Notes: a model not told the origin generated them from the sequence alone. A DNA stretch of 64,000 nucleotides from Butyrivibrio sp. (GCA_015056575.1 SVGA01000008.1:62001-126000); one strand, 5' to 3'; positions 1-9,950 are shown, numbered from the stretch's first letter. Made by a program: numbers and translations.

Positions 1-507
1 CTGACAGAAAAGGTTGCTTCGGAATATGAAACCTGCTTTGATGTAATAAGGGTAGGACGTTTCCAATACACGGATATGTTCGGAAGACTGACCAAAGAAG
101 ACAGGATGGCAATAGACTCGGCTATGGAGACCATTGGAGTAAAAGATCTTGAAAAGAGGCAGTTTAAAAGCCTTTCCGATGGCCAGAAACAGAGGGTGCT
201 TCTTGCAAGAGCAATTGTGTCCGATCCGAAGATTCTCATACTTGACGAGCCCACCAGCTTTCTTGATATGGGATATAAGACCGAGTTCTTCGATGTGCTT
301 AAGGCATATGTGGCAGAAAGAGAAGCCTGCGTTCTTATCTCAATGCATGAGATAGAGCTGGTAAAAAAAGTGGCGGATATTGTCGTTACCATCACCCATG
401 ACAACAAAACGGAAAAGTGCGGACCTCCCGAAGAAATACTGACACCGGAGTACTTAGAGCAGCTCTTTTCCATGAGCAGCGGAAAATATAAAGAATACTA
501 TGAGTAA
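1..507 (+). CDS. ABC transporter ATP-binding protein, FecE/BtuD-like (5' partial)
   Basis: The frame is open from base 1, so the N-terminus and Walker A lie outside the window. Visible are an ABC signature ([14 protein letters not shown]), Walker B with catalytic Glu (ILILDEPTS), a D-loop (SFLD) and a switch His (SMHE). These are the hallmarks of an import ATPase of the iron-complex/cobalamin type, acting at the inner face of the membrane. Its stop overlaps the start of cobQ by 8 bases, so it is probably the last transporter gene of the cobalamin operon. From context the substrate would be a corrinoid, cobalt chelate or siderophore-like complex. The substrate is inferred only; the family is clear. 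Confidence 0.85.
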   Translation: MTEKVASEYETCFDVIRVGRFQYTDMFGRLTKEDRMAIDSAMETIGVKDLEKRQFKSLSDGQKQRVLLARAIVSDPKILILDEPTSFLDMGYKTEFFDVLKAYVAEREACVLISMHEIELVKKVADIVVTITHDNKTEKCGPPEEILTPEYLEQLFSMSSGKYKEYYE

Positions 508-2008
508 TGATAAGATAAGACCAAAGTTCATAATGGTTCAGGGCACTATGTCAAATGCCGGGAAAAGCCTTCTGGTGGCTGGGCTTTGCCGCGTACTTAA
601 AAAGGACGGATTCAAGGTGGCTCCTTTTAAATCCCAGAACATGGCCCTTAATTCCTGTATCACAGAGGATGGTCTGGAGATGGGACGTGCTCAGGTAATG
701 CAGGCTCAGGCTGCCGGGGTTAAACCCTCAGTCTATATGAACCCCATACTTCTTAAGCCCACGGATGATGTGGGAAGCCAGGTAATTGTCAACGGCAAAG
801 CCGTGGGCAATATGAAGGCCAGGGACTATTTTGAGTACAAAAAGCAGCTGGTGCCGGATATCATGGCTGCCATAGATAAACTCTCAGAAGACTTCGAGGT
901 GATAGTAATTGAGGGAGCCGGGTCTCCCGCAGAGATCAACTTAAAGCAGAACGACATAGTAAATATGGGAATGGCCGGGCTTGTGGATTCACCTGTAATA
1001 CTTGTGGGTGACATTGACAGAGGCGGGGTTTTTGCCCAGCTCTACGGCACAGTGGAACTTCTTGAACCTGAGGAAAAGAGCCGGATAAAGGGGCTTGTGA
1101 TCAACAAATTCCGGGGAGATAAGAACATTCTTGATCCCGGCATTGAGATGATAGAAGAAAAGACCGGGATAAAGGTCGTTGGAGTTTTGCCCTACGGCGA
1201 TTTTAAGCTGGAGGATGAGGATTCCCTGACGGAGCGTTTCGATGCAGAAGCCCGCGGTCTTATAGATATTGCGGTCATAAGGCTTCCACATATTTCCAAT
1301 TTCACCGATTTCAATGTGTTTGATGAGTTTAAAGAGGTCTCGGTCAGGTTCGTTAAGAGTGTACGGGAACTTGGCGATCCCGATATCATAATGCTCCCCG
1401 GAACCAAGAGCACAATCTCAGATCTTAAGTGGCTTATTGAGAGAGGCTTTGAAACTGCCATAAGAAAGTATGAAGGATCCGGCGGAATTGTTTTTGGCAT
1501 CTGCGGAGGTTTTCAGATGCTTGGGGAAGATGTCTGCGATCCTGATGGAGTTGAGAGCGGCGGCAGTATAAGGGGCCTTGGACTTCTTCCTCTGTCAACT
1601 ACTCTTGCTAAAGATAAAGTAAGAAGCCTTACAGAAGGCATGGTGGAGGAGCCGACAGGTCTTTTGTCCGGATTAAAAGGCAAAAGATACAGCGGCTACG
1701 AGATACATATGGGTAAGACGGTTCTTATAGAAGGTGCCAAGGCTTTGCCCTTTACAGACGGCGGGAGTGGATACTGCGCAGGCAATGTCTACGGAACCTA
1801 TATCCACGGCTTTTTTGACGAAGCGGAAATTGTCAGGGAACTGGTGGAGATGCTTGCAGCCGGAAAAGGAGTGAGCCTTTCCGGAGACAATATTGTAGGC
1901 TATGAGGAATTTCGCGAAAGGCAGTTTGATGCTCTGGAGGATATGATAAGAAAGTATATGGACATGGATGCCATATACAGGATGATCGGAATAGAAAAGA
2001 ATGAGTGA
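500..2008 (+). CDS. cobQ: Cobyric acid synthase (glutamine-hydrolysing)
   Basis: This enzyme amidates adenosylcobyrinic a,c-diamide at four side chains, using glutamine and ATP, to give adenosylcobyric acid. The N-terminal half is a dethiobiotin-synthetase-like domain with the P-loop GTMSNAGKS near residue 20 and the family motif KSQNMALNS. The C-terminal half is a class I glutamine amidotransferase with the nucleophile Cys in [10 protein letters not shown] (about residue 335) and the partner His in YIHGFFD (about residue 436). At 502 residues the length is normal. The start overlaps the upstream ATPase gene by 8 bases and the end overlaps cobT by 8 bases, typical of translational coupling. 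The family is also called CbiP in the anaerobic pathway. Confidence 0.97.
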   Translation: MSNDKIRPKFIMVQGTMSNAGKSLLVAGLCRVLKKDGFKVAPFKSQNMALNSCITEDGLEMGRAQVMQAQAAGVKPSVYMNPILLKPTDDVGSQVIVNGKAVGNMKARDYFEYKKQLVPDIMAAIDKLSEDFEVIVIEGAGSPAEINLKQNDIVNMGMAGLVDSPVILVGDIDRGGVFAQLYGTVELLEPEEKSRIKGLVINKFRGDKNILDPGIEMIEEKTGIKVVGVLPYGDFKLEDEDSLTERFDAEARGLIDIAVIRLPHISNFTDFNVFDEFKEVSVRFVKSVRELGDPDIIMLPGTKSTISDLKWLIERGFETAIRKYEGSGGIVFGICGGFQMLGEDVCDPDGVESGGSIRGLGLLPLSTTLAKDKVRSLTEGMVEEPTGLLSGLKGKRYSGYEIHMGKTVLIEGAKALPFTDGGSGYCAGNVYGTYIHGFFDEAEIVRELVEMLAAGKGVSLSGDNIVGYEEFRERQFDALEDMIRKYMDMDAIYRMIGIEKNE

Positions 2009-3101
2009 TTATAGAAACACTTATAGCAGGCAGGAGATATTTTCACTTAAGGTGAATGCCCCTGACCATAAAATATATGACAGTATCAGGAAAAGATGGG
2101 ATGGTATATCAAAGCCCATCGACGGCCTTGGGAACTTTGAAAAAGTCATCTGCAGGATCGGAGCCATTCAGAAGAAGGAGCTGCCAACCTTTGATAACAG
2201 GTATATTGTTATCATGTGTTCCGATAACGGCATTGTTGATGAAGGCGTGTCCCAGACAGGAAGAGAAGTCACTTACCAGGTGGCAAGGATGCTGGGGCAG
2301 GGAACAAGCACGGCAAATACATTGGCCAAAAAGGCAGCGGCAAAGGTTATGGCTGTGGATATGGGAATTGACTGCCCTGAGAAGATCCCGGGAGTGATCC
2401 CGCTAAAGGTTGACAGAGGCACAAAAGATTATCTTAAGGAAGACGCAATGACAGAAGAGCAGGTGCTTATGGCCATTGGATCAGGTATCGACGTGGCAAA
2501 GACTCTTAAGGATGAAGACGCTGACATTGTTGTCTCCGGAGAGATGGGGATTGGCAATACCACAACAGCTGCGACTCTGCTTTCGCTTCTTGTGGGAGAT
2601 GACGGCAGTTCTTTTGTGGGAAGAGGTGCCGGCCTTGACGATAAGGGGCTTTTGAGGAAGAAGGAAGTCATCCTTGATGCTGTAACAAAATATGGCGATG
2701 GAAAGTTTTCCCTTGATGATAAAGATAAGGTCTTTAAGTATCTTTGCGAAGTGGGAGGCTTTGATATAGCCGGGCTTTGCGGGCTTTTTATCGGCTGCGG
2801 ACTGTATGAGATCCCTGTTGTCATAGACGGGCTTATAACCGCAGTGGCAGCTCTTTTGGCAAGGTGCTTTGTTCCGGGAACAAGGGAGTATATGATAGCC
2901 GCCCATAAAGGCAGGGAGAAGGGGCTGATAAGGGCACTGGATCTGCTGGATCTAGAACCCTTTATTGAAGGCAATATGGCTCTTGGAGAGGGAACCGGAG
3001 GAATAATGCTCCTTCCTCTTATTGATATGGCACTGGATTTCTATAAGTCTGCATCTACCTTTGATGCAGGCGGAATCAGGGAGTATACAAGGTTTTCATG
3101 A
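2001..3101 (+). CDS. cobT: Nicotinate-nucleotide:dimethylbenzimidazole phosphoribosyltransferase
   Basis: CobT transfers phosphoribose from nicotinate mononucleotide to the lower-ligand base, making the alpha-ribazole phosphate that CobS attaches. The 366-residue protein is full length. It shows [15 protein letters not shown], the [15 protein letters not shown] segment and the C-terminal GEGTGG motif, whose Glu corresponds to the catalytic base of the family. The gene overlaps cobQ by 8 bases and cobU by 4 bases. A shorter, shifted frame inside the gene is a shadow. Because anaerobes often use bases other than dimethylbenzimidazole, the exact lower-ligand base is open. Confidence 0.96.
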   Translation: MSDYRNTYSRQEIFSLKVNAPDHKIYDSIRKRWDGISKPIDGLGNFEKVICRIGAIQKKELPTFDNRYIVIMCSDNGIVDEGVSQTGREVTYQVARMLGQGTSTANTLAKKAAAKVMAVDMGIDCPEKIPGVIPLKVDRGTKDYLKEDAMTEEQVLMAIGSGIDVAKTLKDEDADIVVSGEMGIGNTTTAATLLSLLVGDDGSSFVGRGAGLDDKGLLRKKEVILDAVTKYGDGKFSLDDKDKVFKYLCEVGGFDIAGLCGLFIGCGLYEIPVVIDGLITAVAALLARCFVPGTREYMIAAHKGREKGLIRALDLLDLEPFIEGNMALGEGTGGIMLLPLIDMALDFYKSASTFDAGGIREYTRFS

Positions 3102-3592
3102 TGATACTGGTAGTTGGCCGCCCAAACAGCGGCAAATCAAAACTGGCTGAGGATATGGCGCTGGAGCTTTCCGGAGGCAGAAGAAAAATCTATATCGCCA
3201 CCATGATCCCCTTTGGAGAAGAGGGGAAAAGACGTATCGAAAAGCACCGGAGACTGCGGGAAGGCAAAGGCTTTGAAACCGTAGAGTGCCCTTTGAATCT
3301 TGGCAGCATAAGGGGGATTGAAGGGACGGTATGTCTTCTTGAGTGCGTCTCCAATCTTGTTGGAAATGAGATGCACAAGGAGGGAAGAGAGGGTTATTCT
3401 CCGGAAGAGATAGCTGATCTGGTATTTGAAGAGGTAGAGATTCTAAGCAGCAGGGTTTCCGAGCTTGTGGCGGTAACCAATGAATTTGAGCTGGAGGATG
3501 GGTTCGATGAGGATACCCGTAAATATATAAAGATAACAGATCTTGTTAACAGGAAGCTTTTGGTTATTGCTGACAGGATAGCGGAGGTATGA
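3098..3592 (+). CDS. cobU: Divergent adenosylcobinamide kinase / cobinamide-phosphate guanylyltransferase
   Basis: The position between cobT and cobS, a P-loop (GRPNSGKS, residues 7-14), a His in RIEKHRRLR that matches the guanylylated His of CobU, and LLECVSNLV identify a CobU-family protein. The expected reactions are phosphorylation of adenosylcobinamide and transfer of GMP to form GDP-cobinamide. At 164 residues it is shorter than the roughly 180-residue norm. The usual VTNEVG...GIVP...R segment is replaced by VTNEFELEDGFDED, and the C-terminal tail is trimmed. It may retain both activities or mainly one; sequence alone cannot decide. The start overlaps cobT by 4 bases (ATGA). Confidence 0.85.
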   Translation: MMILVVGRPNSGKSKLAEDMALELSGGRRKIYIATMIPFGEEGKRRIEKHRRLREGKGFETVECPLNLGSIRGIEGTVCLLECVSNLVGNEMHKEGREGYSPEEIADLVFEEVEILSSRVSELVAVTNEFELEDGFDEDTRKYIKITDLVNRKLLVIADRIAEV

Positions 3593-3601
3593 CGGGAATT
3601 T

Positions 3602-4378
3602 ATGGTATTTATAAGAAACCTGATAGTGGCATTTTCATTATATTCAAAGATCCCCATGCCGCATTTTGAGTGGAAGGAAGAGGACATGAAATACAACCTG
3701 GCTTTTCTTCCGCCGGTGGGCGCGGTTATCGGAGCTATCGAATATTTGCTTATAAGAAAGGCTTTTAGGTTCAATCTGCCCATGGTGGCAGTGATGGCCT
3801 TTGCCGGCCTTGTGCCGCTTCTTGTTACGGGAGGATTTCACCTGGACGGATTCATGGATACCCAGGATGCTTTTAAGTCCTACAAGTCCCCCGAAGAGAA
3901 GCTTAAGATATTGGAAGATCCTCACATCGGAGCCTTTGCGGTGATCAGTCTTCTTAGTTATGTGCTTGTATGGACGGGAGCTCTTTCCATAGTGATATGG
4001 AGATTTTCGGATACAGGGATCATCTTTTTTGGCATGAGCTTTGTGATATCAAGGATCATGACCGGACTTTGCAGCCTTAGCTTTGAGAAGGCCAAAAAGG
4101 ACGGAATGCTGAGCACCGAGACCAAAAGTGCAGGGAAGGGGTGTAAGTATGCACTGATTGGGGAGCTTTTAGTATGCGCAGCCTTTTTACTCTGTGTAAA
4201 TGCTGCGCTTACGGTGCTTATGGCTGCATCGACGGCTCTTTTTACTGCATATTATTACAGAAAGACTAAGAGGGAATTTGGCGGAGTAACAGGAGACACG
4301 GCAGGGTACTATCTGGTCTTCACAGAAGGCCTGATGGTGGTGTTGCTTGCATTGTTCCTTAGCCTTCCCCTTGGGTAA
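3602..4378 (+). CDS. cobS: Adenosylcobinamide-GDP ribazoletransferase (cobalamin synthase)
   Basis: CobS joins GDP-cobinamide to alpha-ribazole (phosphate), the last joining step of B12 synthesis, in the membrane. The 258-residue protein has several hydrophobic segments and the family motif GGFHLDGFMDTQDAF near residue 80, whose His and Asp residues are conserved. A second conserved region reads GDTAGYYLVFTEG near the C-terminus. It lies 9 bases after cobU and 5 bases before cbiB. The start ATG follows a weak GACGGGAATTT spacer region. Nothing is abnormal in length or motif content. Confidence 0.95.
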   Translation: MVFIRNLIVAFSLYSKIPMPHFEWKEEDMKYNLAFLPPVGAVIGAIEYLLIRKAFRFNLPMVAVMAFAGLVPLLVTGGFHLDGFMDTQDAFKSYKSPEEKLKILEDPHIGAFAVISLLSYVLVWTGALSIVIWRFSDTGIIFFGMSFVISRIMTGLCSLSFEKAKKDGMLSTETKSAGKGCKYALIGELLVCAAFLLCVNAALTVLMAASTALFTAYYYRKTKREFGGVTGDTAGYYLVFTEGLMVVLLALFLSLPLG

Positions 4379-4383
4379 AAGCT

Positions 4384-5367
4384 ATGGTAAATATCATCAC
4401 ATGCCATCTGCTTGCCTTTGCGGCAGGCTTTATACTGGATCTTATCATCGGAGACCCTTACAGCATTCCCCATCCCATAAGGTGGATAGGAAGTTTTACA
4501 GCCTTCCTTGAAAAGAAGCTGAGGGATGAAGGCGAGAGAGCGGGAAGCAAAAAGAACAGGCTAAGAGGGCTTATTCTGTGGCTTCTTGTTATGGCTGTTA
4601 CTGTTTGCCTGACATTAGCCGTGATATTCATTTCCTACAGAATACATTTTATCTTTGGGATAGTTATGGAGGCTGTCCTCACCTGCTACTGCCTGGCAGC
4701 CAAGAGCTTACGGACCGAGAGCATGAAGGTATACAAAGCTCTTTTGACAAAAGATATAGCGGCATCACGGGAAGCTGTTTCCATGATCGTAGGAAGAGAT
4801 ACCGCTTCTCTTGATGAGGCAGGAGTGACAAGGGCTGCGGTAGAGACTGTTGCCGAGAACACTTCCGACGGAGTTATTGCTCCGCTTCTGTATGCCTTTT
4901 TCGGAGGGCCTGTTCTTGGAATGGCATACAAGGCAGTAAACACCATGGATTCCATGATTGGATACCACAATGACAGATATGAGGACTTTGGCTTTTTTGC
5001 GGCAAGGATAGATGATGTGTGTAATTTCCTGCCCGCAAGGATAAGTGCTCTTTTAATGATCGCAGGATGCATGTTTCTTGGAAAAGAGTATGATGCGGCA
5101 AGGGCTTTTTCCATCTTTAAGAGAGACAGATATAACCACAAATCTCCAAACTCGGCCCAGACAGAGAGTGCTCTTGCGGGGGCATTATCCATAAGGCTTG
5201 CGGGAGATGCCAGTTATTTTGGAAAGATTGTAAAAAAGCCCTTTATAGGAGATGACCTAAGGCCCATTGAACCTGAGGATATAATAAGGGCCAACAAACT
5301 TATGTATATTACGGCTTTTCTGGCATTTATCATATGTACAGTAATTCTTTTGATAATTGCCATGTAA
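4384..5367 (+). CDS. cbiB: Adenosylcobinamide-phosphate synthase CbiB
   Basis: CbiB attaches (R)-1-amino-2-propanol O-phosphate, or a related aminoalcohol, to adenosylcobyric acid. The 327-residue membrane protein begins with a hydrophobic helix and carries the family signatures GDPYSIPHPIRWIG near residue 25 and ENTSDGVIAPLLYAFFGG near residue 160. NTMDSMIGYHNDRYEDFG follows, and AQTESALAGAL lies toward the end. Several further membrane segments are visible. The aminoalcohol donor would come from the CobD-like decarboxylase encoded directly downstream, 20 bases after the stop. The family call is secure. Confidence 0.96.
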   Translation: MVNIITCHLLAFAAGFILDLIIGDPYSIPHPIRWIGSFTAFLEKKLRDEGERAGSKKNRLRGLILWLLVMAVTVCLTLAVIFISYRIHFIFGIVMEAVLTCYCLAAKSLRTESMKVYKALLTKDIAASREAVSMIVGRDTASLDEAGVTRAAVETVAENTSDGVIAPLLYAFFGGPVLGMAYKAVNTMDSMIGYHNDRYEDFGFFAARIDDVCNFLPARISALLMIAGCMFLGKEYDAARAFSIFKRDRYNHKSPNSAQTESALAGALSIRLAGDASYFGKIVKKPFIGDDLRPIEPEDIIRANKLMYITAFLAFIICTVILLIIAM

Positions 5368-5387
5368 AGTCACGGCAGGAATTTAGA

Positions 5388-6467
5388 ATGAGCGCTATTC
5401 ACGGCGGAGATATTTACAGGAATAAAATTGAATATGATTTTTCAGTGAGCATTAATCCTTTGGGATGTCCGGAAGAAATGAGGGCAGCTATCGAAGGCGC
5501 TGCGACCAGGGTCATGGAGTATCCGGATCCCGGACAGGAGAGTGTAAGGAGCCATATTGCTTCCTGCTTCGGCGTCAATCCGGAAAATGTTATCTGCACA
5601 AACGGGGCTTCGGAGCTGTTTGCAGCGATAGTAAGAATGACAGATCCAAAGGAAGCTTTGATCGCTGCTCCGTCATTTTACGGCTATGAGTATGCCCTTG
5701 GAATGACGCAGGATTGCAGTATAGAAAGGTATTTCCTTACTGAGGAAAATGATTTTGAACTTAAGGCTGATTTTCTTGAAAAGATTACAGAGGCTACCGA
5801 TATTGTTTTTCTCTGCAATCCCAATAATCCCACAGGCAAAGCCATAGATGAGGGACTATTATACAGGATACTTGAAAAGTGCATGCATTATGATACCTGT
5901 CTTGTTGTGGATGAGTGCTTTCTGGAACTGTGTGAAGGGGCAGTGAGCATTAAGGATAAGTTCTTCTGTTACGACAGGCTCATAGTAGCAAAGGCCTTTA
6001 CAAAGCTCTTTGGAATCCCCGGGGTAAGGCTCGGCTTTGCTCTGTCGGCGGCACAGACAACGGAGCGCATAAAAAGACAGCTCCCGGAGTGGAACCTGTC
6101 GGTGTTCGCGGAAGCTTCTGCGGTTTCAGGGTGCATGATCCTTGGAGATACCTTTAAGACCAAGGATCCCGATATCATCTCTTCCGGGTATATAGCAAAG
6201 AGTCTCAAAATCATACAGGAAGAAAAAAGCTATCTGACCGGCGGGCTTACAGAGCTTGGTATTAAGGTTTTTTCCTCAGATACCTGTTTTATTCTCTTTA
6301 AAGCCCGGGAAGGTTTATATGAAGCACTGACAGAACGAGGGATTCTGATAAGAGACTGCAGCAATTTCGAAGGACTTGATAAGGGCTGTTATCGTGTGGC
6401 AGTCAAAGACCGTCAAAGCAACAGGGTACTCATAAATGCCATCAGGGAGATTATAAATGGAACTTGA
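5388..6467 (+). CDS. cobD: L-threonine-O-3-phosphate decarboxylase-like PLP enzyme
   Basis: This is a fold-type I PLP enzyme of the histidinol-phosphate aminotransferase family. Motifs seen are SINPLGCP and TNGASELF in the N-terminal third, CNPNNPTG for the PLP ring, and the Schiff-base Lys in AKAFTKLFGIPGVRLGF. Next to cbiB, the likely role is decarboxylation of threonine phosphate to (R)-1-aminopropan-2-ol phosphate, the CbiB substrate. I placed the start at 5388 (MSAIHGGDIYRNK), with AGGA eight bases upstream. An earlier in-frame ATG at 5334 would lie inside cbiB and adds an 18-residue tail without family match. It overlaps cbiC by 11 bases. Histidinol-phosphate aminotransferase is the alternative, less likely here. 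Confidence 0.9.
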   Translation: MSAIHGGDIYRNKIEYDFSVSINPLGCPEEMRAAIEGAATRVMEYPDPGQESVRSHIASCFGVNPENVICTNGASELFAAIVRMTDPKEALIAAPSFYGYEYALGMTQDCSIERYFLTEENDFELKADFLEKITEATDIVFLCNPNNPTGKAIDEGLLYRILEKCMHYDTCLVVDECFLELCEGAVSIKDKFFCYDRLIVAKAFTKLFGIPGVRLGFALSAAQTTERIKRQLPEWNLSVFAEASAVSGCMILGDTFKTKDPDIISSGYIAKSLKIIQEEKSYLTGGLTELGIKVFSSDTCFILFKAREGLYEALTERGILIRDCSNFEGLDKGCYRVAVKDRQSNRVLINAIREIINGT

Positions 6468-7086
6468 ATATGTACTTCCGGGTGAAATAGAAAAAAGGAG
6501 CTTTGAGATGATCGGGAAGGAGCTTGATGATATGGGCATAACCCTTCCCAAGGACAAGGCTTTTCTCATAAAGAGGGCAATCCATACCACTGCGGATTTT
6601 GACTACGCAAAGACGCTTTATTTCAGTGACGGCGCAATTGACAGGGTAAAAGAGCTTCTTAAGGAAGGGGCAACTATCGTCACCGATACCAATATGGCTC
6701 TTGCCGGGATCAATAAAAAAGTCCTTGCGGAGCTTGGGGGAAAAGCACTGTGTTTTATGGCAGATGAGGACGTGGCAAAAGAAGCTAAGGACAGGGGACT
6801 TACAAGAGCAGCAGTCAGCATGGAGAAAGCTGCTAGGCTCGATGGTCCTGTGATCTTTGCCATTGGCAATGCACCTACGGCTTTGGTGGCTCTCAGGGAA
6901 ATGTATGATAAAAAGGATTACAGACCTTCATTTGTTATCGGGGTTCCTGTGGGCTTTGTAAATGTGGAAGCTGCCAAAGAGCTTATTATTGATACTGATA
7001 TTCCCTGCATTATAAATCGCGGCAGGAAGGGCGGAAGTAATGTGGCGGCAGCAATCTGTAATGCGCTGCTTTATTCGCTTAGATGA
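6457..7086 (+). CDS. cbiC: Cobalt-precorrin-8 methylmutase
   Basis: CbiC moves the methyl group from C11 to C12 of cobalt-precorrin-8, giving cobyrinic acid. The 209-residue protein is of usual size. IHTTADFDYA holds the conserved catalytic His near residue 45, and TDTNMALAGINK and the glycine-rich AIGNAPTAL and GVPVGFVNVEAAK segments are typical. The start overlaps the end of the cobD-like gene by 11 bases. It is followed after 15 bases by cbiD. No anomaly is visible. Confidence 0.95.
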   Translation: MELEYVLPGEIEKRSFEMIGKELDDMGITLPKDKAFLIKRAIHTTADFDYAKTLYFSDGAIDRVKELLKEGATIVTDTNMALAGINKKVLAELGGKALCFMADEDVAKEAKDRGLTRAAVSMEKAARLDGPVIFAIGNAPTALVALREMYDKKDYRPSFVIGVPVGFVNVEAAKELIIDTDIPCIINRGRKGGSNVAAAICNALLYSLR

Positions 7087-7101
7087 TCTTCGGAGAGAGC
7101 C

Positions 7102-8208
7102 ATGAGATACGGATTTACCACCGGAAGCTGCGCCGCTGCAGCGGCAAAGGCTGCGGCCTTTATGCTGCTTTCGGGCAGTAAAAAAGAAAATATAGTGATA
7201 AAGACTCCTAAGGGCATAGACTTTAACGCCAAGATCCTGGACATAACAATGGAAAAGAACAGGGTATCCTGCGCTGTTGTAAAGGATGGGGGCGATGACC
7301 CCGACGTTACCACGGGAGCAAGGATATATGCTTCCACAGCTCTTTTCCCAAGTAAGGAAAGATGTGTGACCATAGACGGAGGAGAGGGTGTTGGAAGAGT
7401 AACCGGTCCCGGACTTGATCAGCCCATAGGCAATGCGGCCATCAATTCTGTTCCCAGAAGCATGATAGAAGCGCAGGTTTTGGAAGTGATGGAGCTTTTT
7501 GATTACAGGGGAGGCATATCCGTTATCATATCGGTGCCAGGGGGCGAAGAGATCGCCAAAAAGACCTTTAATCCAAGGCTTGGCATAGAAGGCGGAATAT
7601 CCATAATAGGAACCAGCGGTATAGTAGAACCCATGAGTATGCAGGCCATTAAGGACACCATCAGGGTGGAACTCCGGCAGCGTGTGGCTCTTGGGCAGAA
7701 GGCTATTGCCATTGCCCCCGGTAATTACGGCCTTGATTTTATGAAGAAGGAATACGGCTTTGACCTTGACAGAGCTGTTAAGTGTTCGAACTTTATCGGT
7801 GATACCATAGATATGGCGGCCCAGCTTGGAGTCCAAAAGCTTCTTTTAGTGGGACATATAGGTAAGCTTATTAAGGTTTGCGGCGGCATCATGAACACTC
7901 ATTCCGCAGAGGCGGACTCAAGGATGGAACTTATGGCGGCTTCTGCCATAGAGGCGGGATGCGATCTTGATACTGCAAGGAACATTTTAAGAAGCCTTAA
8001 TACCTCTGAGGGGTATGGCTACATAAAGGCTGCGGGAATTGAAAAAGCTTTTATGGAAAATGTGATGGACAGGATTCACAGACATCTTAAGAAAAGAGCG
8101 GCAGGAAGACTTGAGATTGAATGTATCGTCTTTTCCGGAGAGGACGGACTTCTGGGAAAGACAGACGGCGCAGAAAGCTTTCTTAGAGAGATAGAGGATT
8201 ATAGATGA
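7102..8208 (+). CDS. cbiD: Cobalt-precorrin-5B C1-methyltransferase
   Basis: CbiD methylates C1 of cobalt-precorrin-5B with S-adenosylmethionine, a step special to the anaerobic B12 route. The protein opens with RYGFTTGSCAAAAAKAA, the diagnostic N-terminal signature. It also has KDGGDDPDVTTGA, GEGVGRVTGPGLDQPIG and VGHIGKLIKVCGGIMNTHS, all strongly conserved in the family. The 368-residue length is normal. The start follows GGAGAGAGCC, and the stop overlaps the cbiF start by 4 bases. A long minus-strand frame beneath this gene is a codon-bias shadow. Confidence 0.97.
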   Translation: MRYGFTTGSCAAAAAKAAAFMLLSGSKKENIVIKTPKGIDFNAKILDITMEKNRVSCAVVKDGGDDPDVTTGARIYASTALFPSKERCVTIDGGEGVGRVTGPGLDQPIGNAAINSVPRSMIEAQVLEVMELFDYRGGISVIISVPGGEEIAKKTFNPRLGIEGGISIIGTSGIVEPMSMQAIKDTIRVELRQRVALGQKAIAIAPGNYGLDFMKKEYGFDLDRAVKCSNFIGDTIDMAAQLGVQKLLLVGHIGKLIKVCGGIMNTHSAEADSRMELMAASAIEAGCDLDTARNILRSLNTSEGYGYIKAAGIEKAFMENVMDRIHRHLKKRAAGRLEIECIVFSGEDGLLGKTDGAESFLREIEDYR

Positions 8209-8984
8209 GTGAAAAAATAACGGTCCACTTTGTGGGAGCGGGTCCCGGGGCGGAGGACCTGATAACAGTAAGAGGGATGAGGCTTCTTGAAAAAGCTGAT
8301 GTGGTGATCTACGCAGGATCTTTGGTGAACCCAAAGCTCCTTGATTATGCGAAGGAAGCTAAAGTCTACAATTCAGCTACCATGACTCTGGAGGAAGTGA
8401 TAGATGTGATGAAGGACGCTGCAGCCGGGGGAAAAGAGGTTGTAAGGCTCCATACAGGAGATCAGAGTATCTACGGCGCGGTAAAGGAGCAGATGGAGGA
8501 GCTTGACAGACTTGGAATTTTCTATGATTCCTGCCCCGGAGTCAGTGCATGTTTTGGAGCTGCGGCATCTCTTGATCTTGAATACACCCTTCCCGGTATT
8601 TCCCAGTCCCTTATAATAACCAGGATGGAGGGAAAGACGGCGGTACCTGAGAGGGAGAGCATAAAAAGTTTTGCAATACACAGAACATCCATGGCAATCT
8701 ATCTTAGTACATCTCTTCTTAAGGAATTGTCCTATGAACTTATAAGAGGAGGGTACAGCGAGGATACCCCTGCTGCTATTGTATATAAGGCCACCTGGCC
8801 GGAGGAAGAAAGATATATCTGCACGGTCGGGACTCTGGAGGAGACCGCAGCAGAGCACGGCATCACAAAGACGGCCATAATCCTGGTGGGAGAAGTACTT
8901 TCACCTCTGCAGATAGAGCGTTCAAAGCTGTATGACCCATCCTTTGAGACGCAGTTCAGGAAGAAAAAAGATACGGAGAAATAA
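8205..8984 (+). CDS. cbiF: Cobalt-precorrin-4 C11-methyltransferase
   Basis: This SAM-dependent tetrapyrrole methyltransferase methylates C11 of the macrocycle. The glycine-rich N-terminal loop VHFVGAGPGAEDLITVRG, the GDQSIYGAVKEQM segment and the region CPGVSACFGAAASL are characteristic of CbiF/CobM. The length of 259 residues fits. It overlaps cbiD by 4 bases (ATGA) and abuts cbiG directly (TAA followed by ATG). The catalytic context of cbiG next door, which opens the delta-lactone made after C11 methylation, supports the assignment over other members of this large family. Confidence 0.95.
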   Translation: MSEKITVHFVGAGPGAEDLITVRGMRLLEKADVVIYAGSLVNPKLLDYAKEAKVYNSATMTLEEVIDVMKDAAAGGKEVVRLHTGDQSIYGAVKEQMEELDRLGIFYDSCPGVSACFGAAASLDLEYTLPGISQSLIITRMEGKTAVPERESIKSFAIHRTSMAIYLSTSLLKELSYELIRGGYSEDTPAAIVYKATWPEEERYICTVGTLEETAAEHGITKTAIILVGEVLSPLQIERSKLYDPSFETQFRKKKDTEK

Positions 8985-9950
8985 ATGAAACTGGCAGCTA
9001 TAAGCTTTACCCCGGGCGGCGCAAAGTTAATAGAGGATATAAGGCAAAAGACAGAGGCATTAAAAGAAGGCTTTCCGCTTGCTGTTGAAACCTATGAGGA
9101 ACGCAGGGAAGACTTTGCCAAAGTCTCGGACTATGTGGCACACTGCTTTGAAGAGAACATACCCATTTTGTTTGTCTGCGCCTGCGGCATAGCTGTACGG
9201 TTAATAGCCCCATTTCTTAAGGATAAGCTATCGGACCCTGCGGTTATTGTCATGGATGAGACAGGAAGCTTTATTATACCGATCCTCTCAGGACATGTGG
9301 GAGGAGCCAATGACCTTGCAAAGGTGATGGAGAGCTTAACGGGAGCAACAGCAGTAATAACCACAGCAACGGATGTAAACGGCACCTTTGCCATAGATGA
9401 GTTTGCGGCAGATAACCGCCTTACCATAAATAATAAGGACAGGATAAAGGCTGTTTCCTCCAAAGCCATAAAGGGAGAACCAATAAGGATATCTGTAGAG
9501 AACTTCCCGCCTTCAGGGGATGTGGACGTTGTAATAGCAGGAAAGAATCACGGTAATGCACTTTGGCTGTCAACAAAGGAATACGTCCTTGGTATAGGCT
9601 GCAAAAAGGGGAAGACCTGCAAAGAGATAGAAGATGCAGTGCAAAGAGCCTTTGATAAGTGCCATCTGGATCCTAAGGATATATATGCCTTCGCTTCCAT
9701 AGATATCAAGGCTAATGAGGAGGGACTTCTTGATTTTTCCGCAAAATACAGGATCCCATTTGTGACCTTTACTTCCGAAATGCTTAGTAAGGCAAGGGGC
9801 GACTTTGAGGCCTCGCAGTTTGTTAAGGAAACCACCGGTGTAGATAACGTCTGCGAGAGGGCGGCAGTTCTTTTGACCGGTAATAAAGGAGAGCTTGTGC
9901 TTGGCAAACAGGCGCAGGACGGAGTAACAGTAGCCATAGCAAGGAGATAA
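8985..9950 (+). CDS. cbiG: Cobalt-precorrin-5A hydrolase
   Basis: CbiG hydrolyses the delta-lactone ring of cobalt-precorrin-5A and releases acetaldehyde, the ring-contraction step of the anaerobic pathway. FVCACGIAVRLIAPFLKDK near residue 70, followed by DPAVIVMDETGSFIIPILSGHVGGAN, marks the central domain. The C-terminal third (LGIGCKKGKTCKEIEDAV) is the CobE-like domain. All three sections are present in 321 residues, so the protein is complete. It starts at the base after the cbiF stop and ends 1 base before cbiH. Confidence 0.95.
   Translation: MKLAAISFTPGGAKLIEDIRQKTEALKEGFPLAVETYEERREDFAKVSDYVAHCFEENIPILFVCACGIAVRLIAPFLKDKLSDPAVIVMDETGSFIIPILSGHVGGANDLAKVMESLTGATAVITTATDVNGTFAIDEFAADNRLTINNKDRIKAVSSKAIKGEPIRISVENFPPSGDVDVVIAGKNHGNALWLSTKEYVLGIGCKKGKTCKEIEDAVQRAFDKCHLDPKDIYAFASIDIKANEEGLLDFSAKYRIPFVTFTSEMLSKARGDFEASQFVKETTGVDNVCERAAVLLTGNKGELVLGKQAQDGVTVAIARR

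Noticed and set aside
1..500. Possible cobalamin riboswitch for the operon
   Set aside because: The window begins inside a coding gene, so any riboswitch would lie upstream and cannot be seen.
6928..7836. 302-codon minus-strand frame under cbiC and cbiD
   Set aside because: It lies opposite two well-conserved genes and has no family features; it is a codon-bias shadow.
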